DNA of 64,000 nt, from the NCBI GenBank assembly GCA_900538575.1, contig UPZA01000008.1, positions 59,991 to 123,990 on the forward strand. Reading direction: 5' to 3'. Of the stretch, positions 50,312-57,605 are shown piece by piece. This DNA is from an uncultured Ruminococcus sp. (GTDB taxonomy: Bacteria > Bacillota > Clostridia > Oscillospirales > Ruminococcaceae). The notes under the pieces are model-generated. The model was given only the letters and a program-made list of their open reading frames with translations, was not told where the DNA came from and did not search any database. A program made the position numbers and the translations under genes. The stretch's first letter is position 1, and the number at the start of each line of letters is the position of its first letter.

Positions 50312-51502
50312 CTAATTTTCTATTAGATTTGCGTATTTTTCAAGAAAAGCGTCGGCTACTATTTTACAGCCCTCGTCATTGGGATGACCGCCGTATTTTG
50401 CAGCAGATGGGTTTGACGGATCTGATAGATATGAAGCAAAATCAAATAGTTCTGCTCCGTATTCATCAGCAATCAGCGGAGCCTTTTCATTAAATGCCGT
50501 TCTGATTTCTTCAGAGGCCGGATCATAATCGAACGGGGGAGCGTTGAACAGAATGACCTCGCATCCGGCGTCTTTGAGTTCTTTAACTGTAGTTCTTACC
50601 CACTCTTCAATCTGTTCTGCGGAGCTTGGACCTGAATCAATATTCTTGCCGCTTACTATATCGTTTGTTCCGTAGGTAACTAAAACAATATCGGCATTTT
50701 TGGCTCGGTTCAGCCAGTCTCCCTTCTGCGCTATATCGCTTGCCCGAGAATAGCCGAGGCCAAGATTCCACAGGCTGTAATCGCTTCCCAGATCTAACGC
50801 AATATCCGCCGCCCAGAATTTATATGAATGAGATGTTGTCTGACAGCCTTGAGTAATAGAATCTCCAAGTGCGGCAATAGTTTTTTTTACTTCACGGTTA
50901 CAGCCGAACATTGCCGGAAGAGGAATTTCATTTGTATATACGCCGTCCGCATAGCAGGGGGTAAGGTCGGACATATTTATACATGGTATGTTTTCGCCTG
51001 TCAGAGTCCATTCCCATACAAGAAAATTACCGTCGGGTATATTAACGTTCACCGGATCGCTCCAGAATGTTTCTCCGGGAGACACCGTTTTACCGGCAGC
51101 TTCGTTAAAGGTAACTGAAACCATGTTCACAGGTTCGTCCTCAAAGCCGGAGCCGCCGTCGCCGACTGAGGCGCTGGTAATCTCATATTCACCGCCCTGA
51201 AGTCCCGCGTAAATACTTCTCCCGTCGCCCCATGTGGAATCAACCGTATTGGAAAAATAAAAGCAATATTCAAATTCTCCGTATTCCTCAAGAGGGATAT
51301 ACGCTCTGTAGGTGACGTTATCCGCATTGGATATTTTTTTATTATTAGAAGTGGAAATAAACGTATTGGAAAAATATTTTTCAAATTGAGGAGAAGAGTA
51401 TACTTTTTCTTTTTCAGCGGTTTCTTTATTCTTTTCTACGCATCCGGCGAATCCTGCCGAGCTTATTATACACGCTGTTATTACTGATAAAATTTTTTTC
51501 AT
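50312..51502 (-). CDS. Secreted SGNH/GDSL hydrolase lipoprotein (esterase-like)
   Basis: A 396-residue lipoprotein; the lipobox is AGFAGC (Cys about residue 21). The N-terminal half is beta-rich (residues ~45-205). The SGNH hydrolase domain follows: block I AALGDSITQG with the nucleophile Ser, block III YGTNDIVSG with Asn, and a C-terminal catalytic-type segment GGHPNDEGCK with His. The order (beta domain before SGNH) recalls CE2-type acetyl esterases, though I cannot assign the family. It lies next to another SGNH esterase gene in the same direction, which suggests deacetylation of plant polysaccharides. Confidence 0.86.
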   Translation of the reverse strand: MKKILSVITACIISSAGFAGCVEKNKETAEKEKVYSSPQFEKYFSNTFISTSNNKKISNADNVTYRAYIPLEEYGEFEYCFYFSNTVDSTWGDGRSIYAGLQGGEYEITSASVGDGGSGFEDEPVNMVSVTFNEAAGKTVSPGETFWSDPVNVNIPDGNFLVWEWTLTGENIPCINMSDLTPCYADGVYTNEIPLPAMFGCNREVKKTIAALGDSITQGCQTTSHSYKFWAADIALDLGSDYSLWNLGLGYSRASDIAQKGDWLNRAKNADIVLVTYGTNDIVSGKNIDSGPSSAEQIEEWVRTTVKELKDAGCEVILFNAPPFDYDPASEEIRTAFNEKAPLIADEYGAELFDFASYLSDPSNPSAAKYGGHPNDEGCKIVADAFLEKYANLIEN

Positions 51503-51522
51503 AATTAAATCTCCGATAATAT

Positions 51523-52692
51523 TTAATTGTCAAGGATTATTCGCCTTAGAAGTATCATATCAAATACATTTATTACTCCGTCGTTATTCATATCCGCAGT
51601 GTAACCGGAATGATCGGTTAATTTTATATCTGAAACCAGAATACGGCTCAATACTTCTACATCGGCGGTATTTATCTGTCCGTCGCAGTCTACGTCCCCC
51701 TTTTTATAAGCATAAGATGTGGTTACATTCGGCTGAGTTACGGTTTGCGGAGCAGTAGTCGATTCCGGTATGGCCGTAGTCTCAATCGTTGTAGTTACAG
51801 TCTGTTCTGTTACAACAGTTACGGAAGTGAATGTAGTAACAGACGTTACAGGCGGAGCGGTAGTAACCGGCTCGGTTTGATCTGTCGGCTCGGTGGGAAG
51901 AGTCGGTTCCGTATCTTCTCCGTTTAAATATTGATTCAAGGTATCATACCAATATTCGCTCATTTTCTTATAGCCGTCCGCTGTGGGATGTACTCCGTCA
52001 TAAAGATCTTCTTTCGTAAGAACGCCGTTAATATCTGCAAGTCTGATATTTTTTCCCTGAGACTGTTTGTCTGCCGCAATTCTTTTTATCTCTTCATTGT
52101 ATTTATCAACGCATTCGTCCATGGAATCAGGCGTGAAATAATAGGGGTTTATATAAAGAGTATTATTTGCGTCCATACAGGGTATTGTGGCAAGGTAAAG
52201 CATACCGTCCTCAGGAATGTATTTGAGAACGGAGTCTACAAGACCTTCAAGACGGGTACCGATATTTTCAAGGTCATAATAGCTTAGTATGTCGTTTGTG
52301 CCGATCTGGAGCATTACAACATCAGCGGGGTACGTTTCCATAAGCCAGTCTATAAAGCTGGAAAGTCCTGTTCTTGCTCCTGAAATTGAATTTTCCTGCG
52401 GAATATTATCTATGGAATATCCGCTGTAACCGGCATGCTGCGGATCATAGCAATTTCCGCCCCAGTTAGGGCCTACAAAATCGATTTTTCCTGATAAGCC
52501 GTTTTGTTCAAGCTTATTAGCCAGCGGCTCGCGGTATCCGCCGACCGTTGAGAATCCGTCGGTTATGGAATCGCCCAGAGGCATGACTCTTACAGCGGCT
52601 TCAGTTTCAACAGAGCTTACGTGAAAAATGCATAAAAACGCCATTGCCATAGATGAGAGAACGGCAATTATTGATTTTTTTCTATAATTCAT
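51523..52692 (-). CDS. CE3-like acetylxylan esterase with C-terminal type I dockerin
   Basis: A 389-residue cellulosome-type enzyme. A signal peptide (IIAVLSSMAMAFLCIFHVSS) precedes an SGNH domain: VMPLGDSITDG (Ser), GHAGYSG-like HAGYSGYSID, LQIGTNDIL (Asn) and DGVHPTADGY (Asp/His), in the layout of CE3 acetylxylan esterases. A Thr/Pro/Val-rich linker spans about residues 258-328. The last ~60 residues are a dockerin with repeats DVDCDGQINTADVEVLSRIL and DMNNDGVINVFDMILLRRII. It follows the SGNH lipoprotein gene at 20 bases and is probably transcribed first. The ATG follows TTCGGAGGAAT. Confidence 0.92.
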   Translation of the reverse strand: MNYRKKSIIAVLSSMAMAFLCIFHVSSVETEAAVRVMPLGDSITDGFSTVGGYREPLANKLEQNGLSGKIDFVGPNWGGNCYDPQHAGYSGYSIDNIPQENSISGARTGLSSFIDWLMETYPADVVMLQIGTNDILSYYDLENIGTRLEGLVDSVLKYIPEDGMLYLATIPCMDANNTLYINPYYFTPDSMDECVDKYNEEIKRIAADKQSQGKNIRLADINGVLTKEDLYDGVHPTADGYKKMSEYWYDTLNQYLNGEDTEPTLPTEPTDQTEPVTTAPPVTSVTTFTSVTVVTEQTVTTTIETTAIPESTTAPQTVTQPNVTTSYAYKKGDVDCDGQINTADVEVLSRILVSDIKLTDHSGYTADMNNDGVINVFDMILLRRIILDN

Positions 52693-52835
52693 AAAATTCC
52701 TCCGAAAAATTATATTATAATGATATTTTATAATATGTTACAGTCAATGTCAAGAATTTTTCAGGATAATGTCATATTGTGCATAATAAATGCAGAAAAT
52801 TTATGCGTTAATAACTTAATTATGCAAAAATCCCT

Positions 52836-52864
52836 TTGTAATTTTTATAAAAGTATGTTATAAT
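52836..52864 (+). promoter_or_regulatory. Promoter of the CarD-family gene
   Basis: TTGTAA, 17 bases, TATAAT with extended -10 TGT. The intergenic stretch 52693-52835 shows nothing else. Confidence 0.75.
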
Positions 52865-52915
52865 TATATTGTAGTATAAATCAAAATCCGTTCAGATCGG
52901 AGGAAAGTGACTGAT

Positions 52916-53428
52916 ATGAGTTTTAATATAGGTGATTACGTAGTTTATGGCGGTTATGAAATATGCAGGATCGAGGAAAAGGTAAAGCGCTGCTTTGACG
53001 GCACAACTCCAAGGGAGTATTATAAGCTGATTCCTGTTTATTCCAAAGGCTCGACATATTATATACCGTCTGACGATTATGAGGAAAAGATAAGAAGATT
53101 GCTTTCCAAGGAAGAAATATACGCTTTGATTGAAGAAATGCCGAATGCCGAGGCGCAATGGTGCGAGGATAGAAATCAGAGGAAAAATCAGTTTATTTCT
53201 GTTTTAAAGAGCGATAATTATCATGAGCTTATATCTATGATGAGGACGATTTACGTACAGCGGGAGGAGCAGGTTTCAAAGGGAAAGAAGCTGCTGGCCG
53301 CTGACGAAAAGGCAATGCGCGAGGCAGAGCGACTGATGCATCATGAGTTTGCATTTGTCCTTGGGATTGACGAAGAAGATATAGGAAAATTTATCGAGGA
53401 TAAGATTTCGGCAAAAAGTGCGGACTAA
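52916..53428 (+). CDS. CarD-family transcription regulator
   Basis: CarD proteins bind RNA polymerase beta through an N-terminal Tudor-like domain and stabilise open promoter complexes. The 170-residue protein starts FNIGDYVVYGGYEICRIEEKVKR and has YYKLIPVYSKGSTYYIPSDD, the RNAP-interaction strand pattern. The helical C-terminal half (LLSKEEIYALIEEMP, ADEKAMREAERLMHHEFAFVLGI) fits the family. Start ATG 52916 is 12 bases after GGAGG; GTG 52907 is only 3 bases after it, so neither spacing is ideal and the first three residues are uncertain. Single-gene unit with its own terminator. Confidence 0.9.
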   Translation: MSFNIGDYVVYGGYEICRIEEKVKRCFDGTTPREYYKLIPVYSKGSTYYIPSDDYEEKIRRLLSKEEIYALIEEMPNAEAQWCEDRNQRKNQFISVLKSDNYHELISMMRTIYVQREEQVSKGKKLLAADEKAMREAERLMHHEFAFVLGIDEEDIGKFIEDKISAKSAD

Positions 53429-53448
53429 ATATTTATAATAAATATCCG

Positions 53449-53482
53449 AAAAGAGCATTTCATTATGAAATGCTCTTTTTAT
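53449..53482. terminator. Terminator between carD and the GH-A-like gene
   Basis: Perfect hairpin AAAAGAGCATTTCA / TGAAATGCTCTTTT with T-run on one side and A-run on the other. Confidence 0.9.
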
Positions 53483-53484
53483 AG

Positions 53485-54918
53485 TCAGATTTCCACAGGC
53501 TCGAATCTTACTCTGATATCAGGCAGCTTTACAAGCGTTGTATAGCTGTTAAAAAGACCGTCTTCTTCTGAAAGATCGTTTAATCCGTTTGCCGGAGGAG
53601 CAAATATTTTCAGAGTCAGGTCGCATTTATCATTCAGCGGCTTTTCAAAGAAAGCGGACATTAAATCAACGGTCTTTGTTTTGGGGGATTTATAAAACCA
53701 TTTTCCGTTTATTTCCAGCATAAGATTGCTGTCGTCGTCGAACGTTACTTCGCAGAAAACAGGATTTTTTTCAAAATGAATGGGAATTGCGATTCCTTCG
53801 GCGTCTTCAGAACCGCCCCAGCGCAGCTTTACCGGCAGTTTTATTTCTTCCTCTTGCTTTATTTCAGGCATAAACCATTCGTCATGAATTATTTCCTTGT
53901 AAGTTTTCATTACAGGCTGCTCTATGCCGCAGTCCTGATAATTAGGATCTTCTATTTCAAGACCGAGTCTGCCGCGGTCTCGGAACTGATAGAATGTAAA
54001 GCCTGTAAACCATTCGGCCTTTTCGTTTTTGATCATATCACAGAATTCCTTTACCATTTCGGCCTGCTCATAGGGTCCCGTTACATCGCCGTCCGCATTG
54101 AATTCAGCCATGGTCATGGGCTTTGCTTTGCCGTTATTCAAAAACTTGAAGCGTTCAAAGCTCGCTTTTGTCATATCAAAGGTATTTTTTACGGTATCCC
54201 GTTTATGTGAAGTTCCGCCTCTCTCGGCAACGTCATAGGGCCAGCCCCAATGGAGAGCCATGTATTTATCTACTGACCATACGTCGGCTGCCGGAATTGT
54301 CTGCGCAAATTCCTTTTCCTTTTCCATTTCAGTCTTTGAAAGATCTTCTATACCTCCTATGCAAACTACCTTTGATACGTTTGGAGCATGCTTGCTCAAT
54401 ATATTGCAGAATCTTACAAAAAAGTCGGCTACCTCCTGGTAGCTGCATCTTTTATTAAAAGAAAACCAGTTTCCCGTAGCCTCGTGATTAATTCTCAGGA
54501 ACATTCTTCCGTATGGTTTCAGATCCTCTGCAATCCTGATAAGGTGATCGTCGCTTACGTGGGGATCAATAGTCAGCGTAAGGTTCACGTCCTGACCGTG
54601 AGCGCGAATATCGCGCATATAGCAGAAAGGCTCGTCCTCTGTATTTCCGCCGATACCTCCCTTGTAAGTAAAGTAATCGTCGTATGGATAATCCCATGCA
54701 AAGCTTACGTCAGGACTGGCATGAACCTCGCTTGCACGTCCCGGCCAGCCCTTATCAAGCGGATAGTAGCAGTACATCAGACTGATGCTTCTGTGAGGTC
54801 TTCCCAGCTTGTGAAGAATATAATCCTGATTGACATATTCTCCTCTTTCACTTCCGTCTCCGAGATCGACGGCGCATTTAGCCTTTCCCATATGGATCCT
54901 GTAAATCTTTTCTTCCAT
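53485..54918 (-). CDS. Cytoplasmic GH-A-clan-like glycoside hydrolase, family unassigned
   Basis: A 477-residue protein without a signal peptide. The centre looks like a TIM-barrel glycosidase: LTLTIDPHVSDDHLIRIAEDL, FLRINHEATGNWFSFNKRCSYQEVADFFVRF, where HEATGNW recalls the acid/base strand of GH26-type enzymes, VVCIGG, and later KPMTMAEFNADGD with a possible nucleophile Glu. The last ~110 residues are a beta-rich C-terminal domain. I cannot name the family or substrate. Being intracellular, it would act on imported oligosaccharides. The ATG follows CAGGAGTAT. It is a single gene convergent with carD. Confidence 0.7.
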   Translation of the reverse strand: MEEKIYRIHMGKAKCAVDLGDGSERGEYVNQDYILHKLGRPHRSISLMYCYYPLDKGWPGRASEVHASPDVSFAWDYPYDDYFTYKGGIGGNTEDEPFCYMRDIRAHGQDVNLTLTIDPHVSDDHLIRIAEDLKPYGRMFLRINHEATGNWFSFNKRCSYQEVADFFVRFCNILSKHAPNVSKVVCIGGIEDLSKTEMEKEKEFAQTIPAADVWSVDKYMALHWGWPYDVAERGGTSHKRDTVKNTFDMTKASFERFKFLNNGKAKPMTMAEFNADGDVTGPYEQAEMVKEFCDMIKNEKAEWFTGFTFYQFRDRGRLGLEIEDPNYQDCGIEQPVMKTYKEIIHDEWFMPEIKQEEEIKLPVKLRWGGSEDAEGIAIPIHFEKNPVFCEVTFDDDSNLMLEINGKWFYKSPKTKTVDLMSAFFEKPLNDKCDLTLKIFAPPANGLNDLSEEDGLFNSYTTLVKLPDIRVRFEPVEI

Positions 54919-54953
54919 TTTTTATACTCCTGTTTAACAAAATTTATATGTCA

Positions 54954-54983
54954 ATTATAAAATATCATCAGTTATAAGTCAAT
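54954..54983 (-). promoter_or_regulatory. Promoter of the GH-A-like gene
   Basis: Minus-strand TTGACT, 18 bases, TATAAT. Confidence 0.7.
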
Positions 54984-55007
54984 AGTCCGGGGAAAATATA
55001 TAAATAT

Positions 55008-55036
55008 TGACAAGTAAACATTTTAATGATATATTA
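55008..55036 (+). promoter_or_regulatory. Promoter of the YdcF-family gene
   Basis: Perfect TTGACA, 17 bases, TATATT with extended -10 TGA. Confidence 0.78.
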
Positions 55037-55052
55037 TTAATGAGGTGTTAAT

Positions 55053-55823
55053 ATGTCTGTTAAAAGCATTGCCGTTATATTGGAAATCGTTGCCGCAGGA
55101 TTTTTTGTGCTTCCGATTTTTTCAAATATAATAAATCCGGGAAATATTGCCGGAATAATTATCTGCGGTTTACTGCTTGCCGCAACGATTTTTCATGAAA
55201 AGCTTATCGAATTAATTTTCGGATTATGGAAATATAATTCCGGAAAGGTATTGCTGTTATTTGTTGGCGCAATATTAACGGCGAGTGTAATTTATGCGTT
55301 TGTTCTGACTTTTTTTATGATAAAGGCACAGACGGACAAGCCCGAAAATCCGGACGCGGTTATAGTTCTTGGGTGTAAGGTCAACGGAAATACTCCAAGC
55401 AGAATGCTTAAAAGACGTCTTGATTCGGCGGTAATATACCTTAATGAAAATGAAGATGTTGTGTGTATTGTATCCGGCGGCAAAGGAGAGGATGAAAAAA
55501 TATCTGAAGCTCAGGCCATGAAAGAATATCTTGTTGATAAAGGAATTGATGAGGGCAGGATATTAACGGAAGATAAATCTGTTAATACACTTGAAAATAT
55601 AAAAAATTCAGTTGCTCTGCTGGGAGGAAACGGAAGCGGCGAGATCGCAGTAGTAACAGACGGTTTCCATCAGTATCGTGCCGGTTATATTGCAGAAAGC
55701 TTTGGATATGACGCTTCTGCAATAAATGCAAAAGCGGATTTTTATAATGTTATTCTTATGCCGACTTATTACTTAAGGGAATGGATGGCAATTACAAACG
55801 AGTATTTCAAGAATTTACGCTAA
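55053..55823 (+). CDS. YdcF/SanA-type (DUF218) membrane protein
   Basis: A 256-residue protein with three N-terminal membrane helices (residues ~7-25, 30-48, 65-90). A DUF218 domain follows: PDAVIVLGCKVNGNTPSRMLKRRLDSAVIYL, VSGGKGEDEKISEAQAMKEYLVDKGI, EDKSVNTLENIKNS and VVTDGFHQYRAGYIA. In related proteins the GxG / SGG / S-T-N-E residues form a pocket that may bind an adenosine-containing or lipid-carrier ligand. A role in envelope biology is likely but unproven. The ATG follows GAGGTGTTA. Confidence 0.9.
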   Translation: MSVKSIAVILEIVAAGFFVLPIFSNIINPGNIAGIIICGLLLAATIFHEKLIELIFGLWKYNSGKVLLLFVGAILTASVIYAFVLTFFMIKAQTDKPENPDAVIVLGCKVNGNTPSRMLKRRLDSAVIYLNENEDVVCIVSGGKGEDEKISEAQAMKEYLVDKGIDEGRILTEDKSVNTLENIKNSVALLGGNGSGEIAVVTDGFHQYRAGYIAESFGYDASAINAKADFYNVILMPTYYLREWMAITNEYFKNLR

Positions 55824-55841
55824 AAAAATATTTAAAGCTTT

Positions 55842-55872
55842 AATCCTTCGGTTTTATGCCGGAGGATTTTAT
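55842..55872 (+). terminator. Terminator after the YdcF-family gene
   Basis: Stem AATCCTTCGG / CCGGAGGATT (one G-U), 7-base loop, T-rich tail. Confidence 0.8.
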
Positions 55873-55885
55873 TATATTACATATT

Positions 55886-55918
55886 TTTAAGATTAATTTA
55901 AGAAAGATTTTATATAAT
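55886..55918 (+). promoter_or_regulatory. Direct-repeat promoter of the VTC-DUF4956 pair
   Basis: TTTAAGA at 55886-55892 and 55897-55903 (11-bp period), then 9 bases, then TATAAT at 55913-55918. There is no normal -35. The same layout with the same spacings occurs at 57522-57554. An 11-bp direct-repeat period at the -35 region is the hallmark of OmpR/PhoB-family response-regulator sites. Confidence 0.7.
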
Positions 55919-55932
55919 ATAAAAAACAATGA

Positions 55933-55967
55933 GGGGAGGAAGATCCGCATTATACGGATTAAATATT
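55933..55967 (+). promoter_or_regulatory. Ribosome binding site separated from the VTC start by a hairpin
   Basis: GGGGAGGA ends 27 bases before the ATG. Between them ATCCG and CGGAT (55943-55959) can pair around CATTATA, which would shorten the effective distance to about 11 bases. Confidence 0.5.
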
Positions 55968-56717
55968 ATGGCAATTAATACTTTTAAGAGAAAAGAAATT
56001 AAATTTCTGCTGACAATGAATCAGTTCAATTCATTAATTGAAATGCTTGAAGCGTATATGATTCCTGATGAATATTGTAAAAACGGTAATGAATACGGCA
56101 TTTATAATATATATTATGATACGGCCGACAGCACACTTATAAGAGAGTCGTTATCCAAACCGTATTATAAGGAAAAACTTCGTCTTAGAAGCTATTATTC
56201 TCCGGCATCAGACAGAGATAAGGTATTTCTTGAAATAAAGAAGAAGATAGGCGGAATTGTAACAAAAAGACGGGTTACTATGACGCTTGACGAAGCAGAT
56301 TGTTACATAAAAACGGGAGAAAGACCTTTATCTGATAAATATATAACTAATCAGGTGCTTGATGAAATAGACGCGTTCAGAACAAAATATGATATATCCG
56401 AAGCTCAGTATATAAGCTATCAGAGAATGGCGTTTTTCGGAAAAGCTGATAAGGATTTCCGTATAACCTTTGACAGAGAGCTTACTGAAAGACGATATGA
56501 CTTGTCGTTAAGAAAAGAATGCTATGGCAGGCGAATTATTCGTCCTGATGAAAGACTGATGGAAATAAAAATCAGCAATTCGATACCATACTGGTTGAGC
56601 GAACAGCTATCCCTGCTCGGGGTATATAAGACAAGTTTTTCAAAATACGGAAAAGCGTATCAGAGCTTTGTTTTGGATCATATAAATCAAGAAAAGGGGA
56701 TCGGTATATATGCTTAA
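55968..56717 (+). CDS. VTC-domain polyphosphate polymerase-like protein
   Basis: A 249-residue tunnel-fold protein like the catalytic domain of yeast VTC, which makes polyphosphate from ATP. It starts FKRKEIKFLLTMNQFNSLIEML and has YGIYNIYYDTADSTLIRESLSKPYYKEKLRLRSY, FLEIKKKIGGIVTKRR and RDKDFRITFDRELTERRYDL-like later strands (KDFRITFDREL). LMEIKISNSIPYWL near residue 205 adds the acidic metal-binding strand. The basic and acidic residues expected to line the tunnel are present. It overlaps the DUF4956 gene by 8 bases, a pairing common in bacteria. ATG 55968 is preferred over the in-frame ATG 55929. Confidence 0.85.
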   Translation: MAINTFKRKEIKFLLTMNQFNSLIEMLEAYMIPDEYCKNGNEYGIYNIYYDTADSTLIRESLSKPYYKEKLRLRSYYSPASDRDKVFLEIKKKIGGIVTKRRVTMTLDEADCYIKTGERPLSDKYITNQVLDEIDAFRTKYDISEAQYISYQRMAFFGKADKDFRITFDRELTERRYDLSLRKECYGRRIIRPDERLMEIKISNSIPYWLSEQLSLLGVYKTSFSKYGKAYQSFVLDHINQEKGIGIYA

Positions 56718-57396
56718 TATTTTTAATTCAATAGTAGGAACAGAAACCAACTTCGGCGTATTTGCCGGATGTATTATTTCTGCGGCGGCAATAGGCTTTA
56801 TAATCAGTGTTCTGTATAAATTCACTCACAAAAAGGAAGGCTATATGCAGGGATACGTATTGACTTTAGTTATGCTGCCAGGTATAGTGTCTCTGATAAT
56901 ACTTCTTATTAACGATACTTCAAAGGCGCTTGGACTTGCAGGAGCGTTTTCGCTTGTAAGGTTCAGAAGCGTGCCGGGCGATCCTAAGGATATCGCATAT
57001 ATATTCTTTTCAATGGCCGCAGGCGTTGGCTGCGGATTGGGTTACATAGGCTATTCGTTTGTTTTTCTTCTGCTTATAGGCGCGTTAATGCTGATACTGA
57101 ATGCGGTTAGGTTCGGAGCCCCGTCAACTTCCTCAATGACGCTCAAAATTACCGTACCTGAAAATCTGAATTATCAGGGATTGTTTGATAATGTTCTTAA
57201 TGAATATACTGAAGCGTGGCGTTTAAAAAGAGTAAAAACAGTAGACTTTGGCACCTTGTTTGATCTTGTTTACAGTTTGGAGCTAAAAAATAATATTGAT
57301 CAGAAAAAATTTATAGACAGTATAAGAACCCTGAACGGTAATCTAAACGTTACTCTTATACTTTACAAATATGACGATCAGATATATGATAAATAA
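56710..57396 (+). CDS. DUF4956 membrane protein, partner of the VTC-like polymerase
   Basis: A 228-residue protein with about four membrane helices in the first 145 residues: GVFAGCIISAAAIGFIISVLY, YVLTLVMLPGIVSLIILLI, AYIFFSMAAGVGCGLGYIG and FVFLLLIGALMLILNAV. The conserved loop LGLAGAFSLVRFRSVPGDPKDIAY is the DUF4956 hallmark. A soluble C-terminal domain of about 80 residues follows. It may export or use the product of the VTC-domain protein with which it overlaps; this is inferred from conserved pairing, not shown. Confidence 0.87.
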   Translation: MLNIFNSIVGTETNFGVFAGCIISAAAIGFIISVLYKFTHKKEGYMQGYVLTLVMLPGIVSLIILLINDTSKALGLAGAFSLVRFRSVPGDPKDIAYIFFSMAAGVGCGLGYIGYSFVFLLLIGALMLILNAVRFGAPSTSSMTLKITVPENLNYQGLFDNVLNEYTEAWRLKRVKTVDFGTLFDLVYSLELKNNIDQKKFIDSIRTLNGNLNVTLILYKYDDQIYDK

Positions 57397-57429
57397 TCGT
57401 TTTGATAAATATAAATGCTTATTGTGCCG

Positions 57430-57470
57430 CCCCTGAAATAACGTATTATTTCAGGGGATTATTTTATATT
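57430..57470 (+). terminator. Terminator after the DUF4956 gene
   Basis: Perfect 12-bp stem CCCCTGAAATAA / TTATTTCAGGGG, loop CGTA, T-rich tail. Confidence 0.88.
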
Positions 57471-57521
57471 CCTTTGTTGAAAATCAACAGAATTTTTTTA
57501 TAAAATATTATGTCTTAGTTA

Positions 57522-57554
57522 TTTAAGACTAATTTAAGAAACTATTACTATAAT
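57522..57554 (+). promoter_or_regulatory. Direct-repeat promoter of the dockerin/beta-helix gene
   Basis: TTTAAGA at 57522-57528 and 57533-57539, 9 bases, TATAAT at 57549-57554. The spacing is identical to the VTC promoter 1.6 kb upstream, and again there is no standard -35 hexamer. Confidence 0.7.
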
Positions 57555-57605
57555 GAATTTATAAAATAAACAGAAATTATTTAATGATTAAAGGAGAGTT
57601 TGGAA

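Noticed and set aside
53776..54458. Plus-strand frames antisense to the GH-A-like gene
   Set aside because: The minus-strand gene has a promoter, start site and coherent domain sequence; the plus-strand frames have none.
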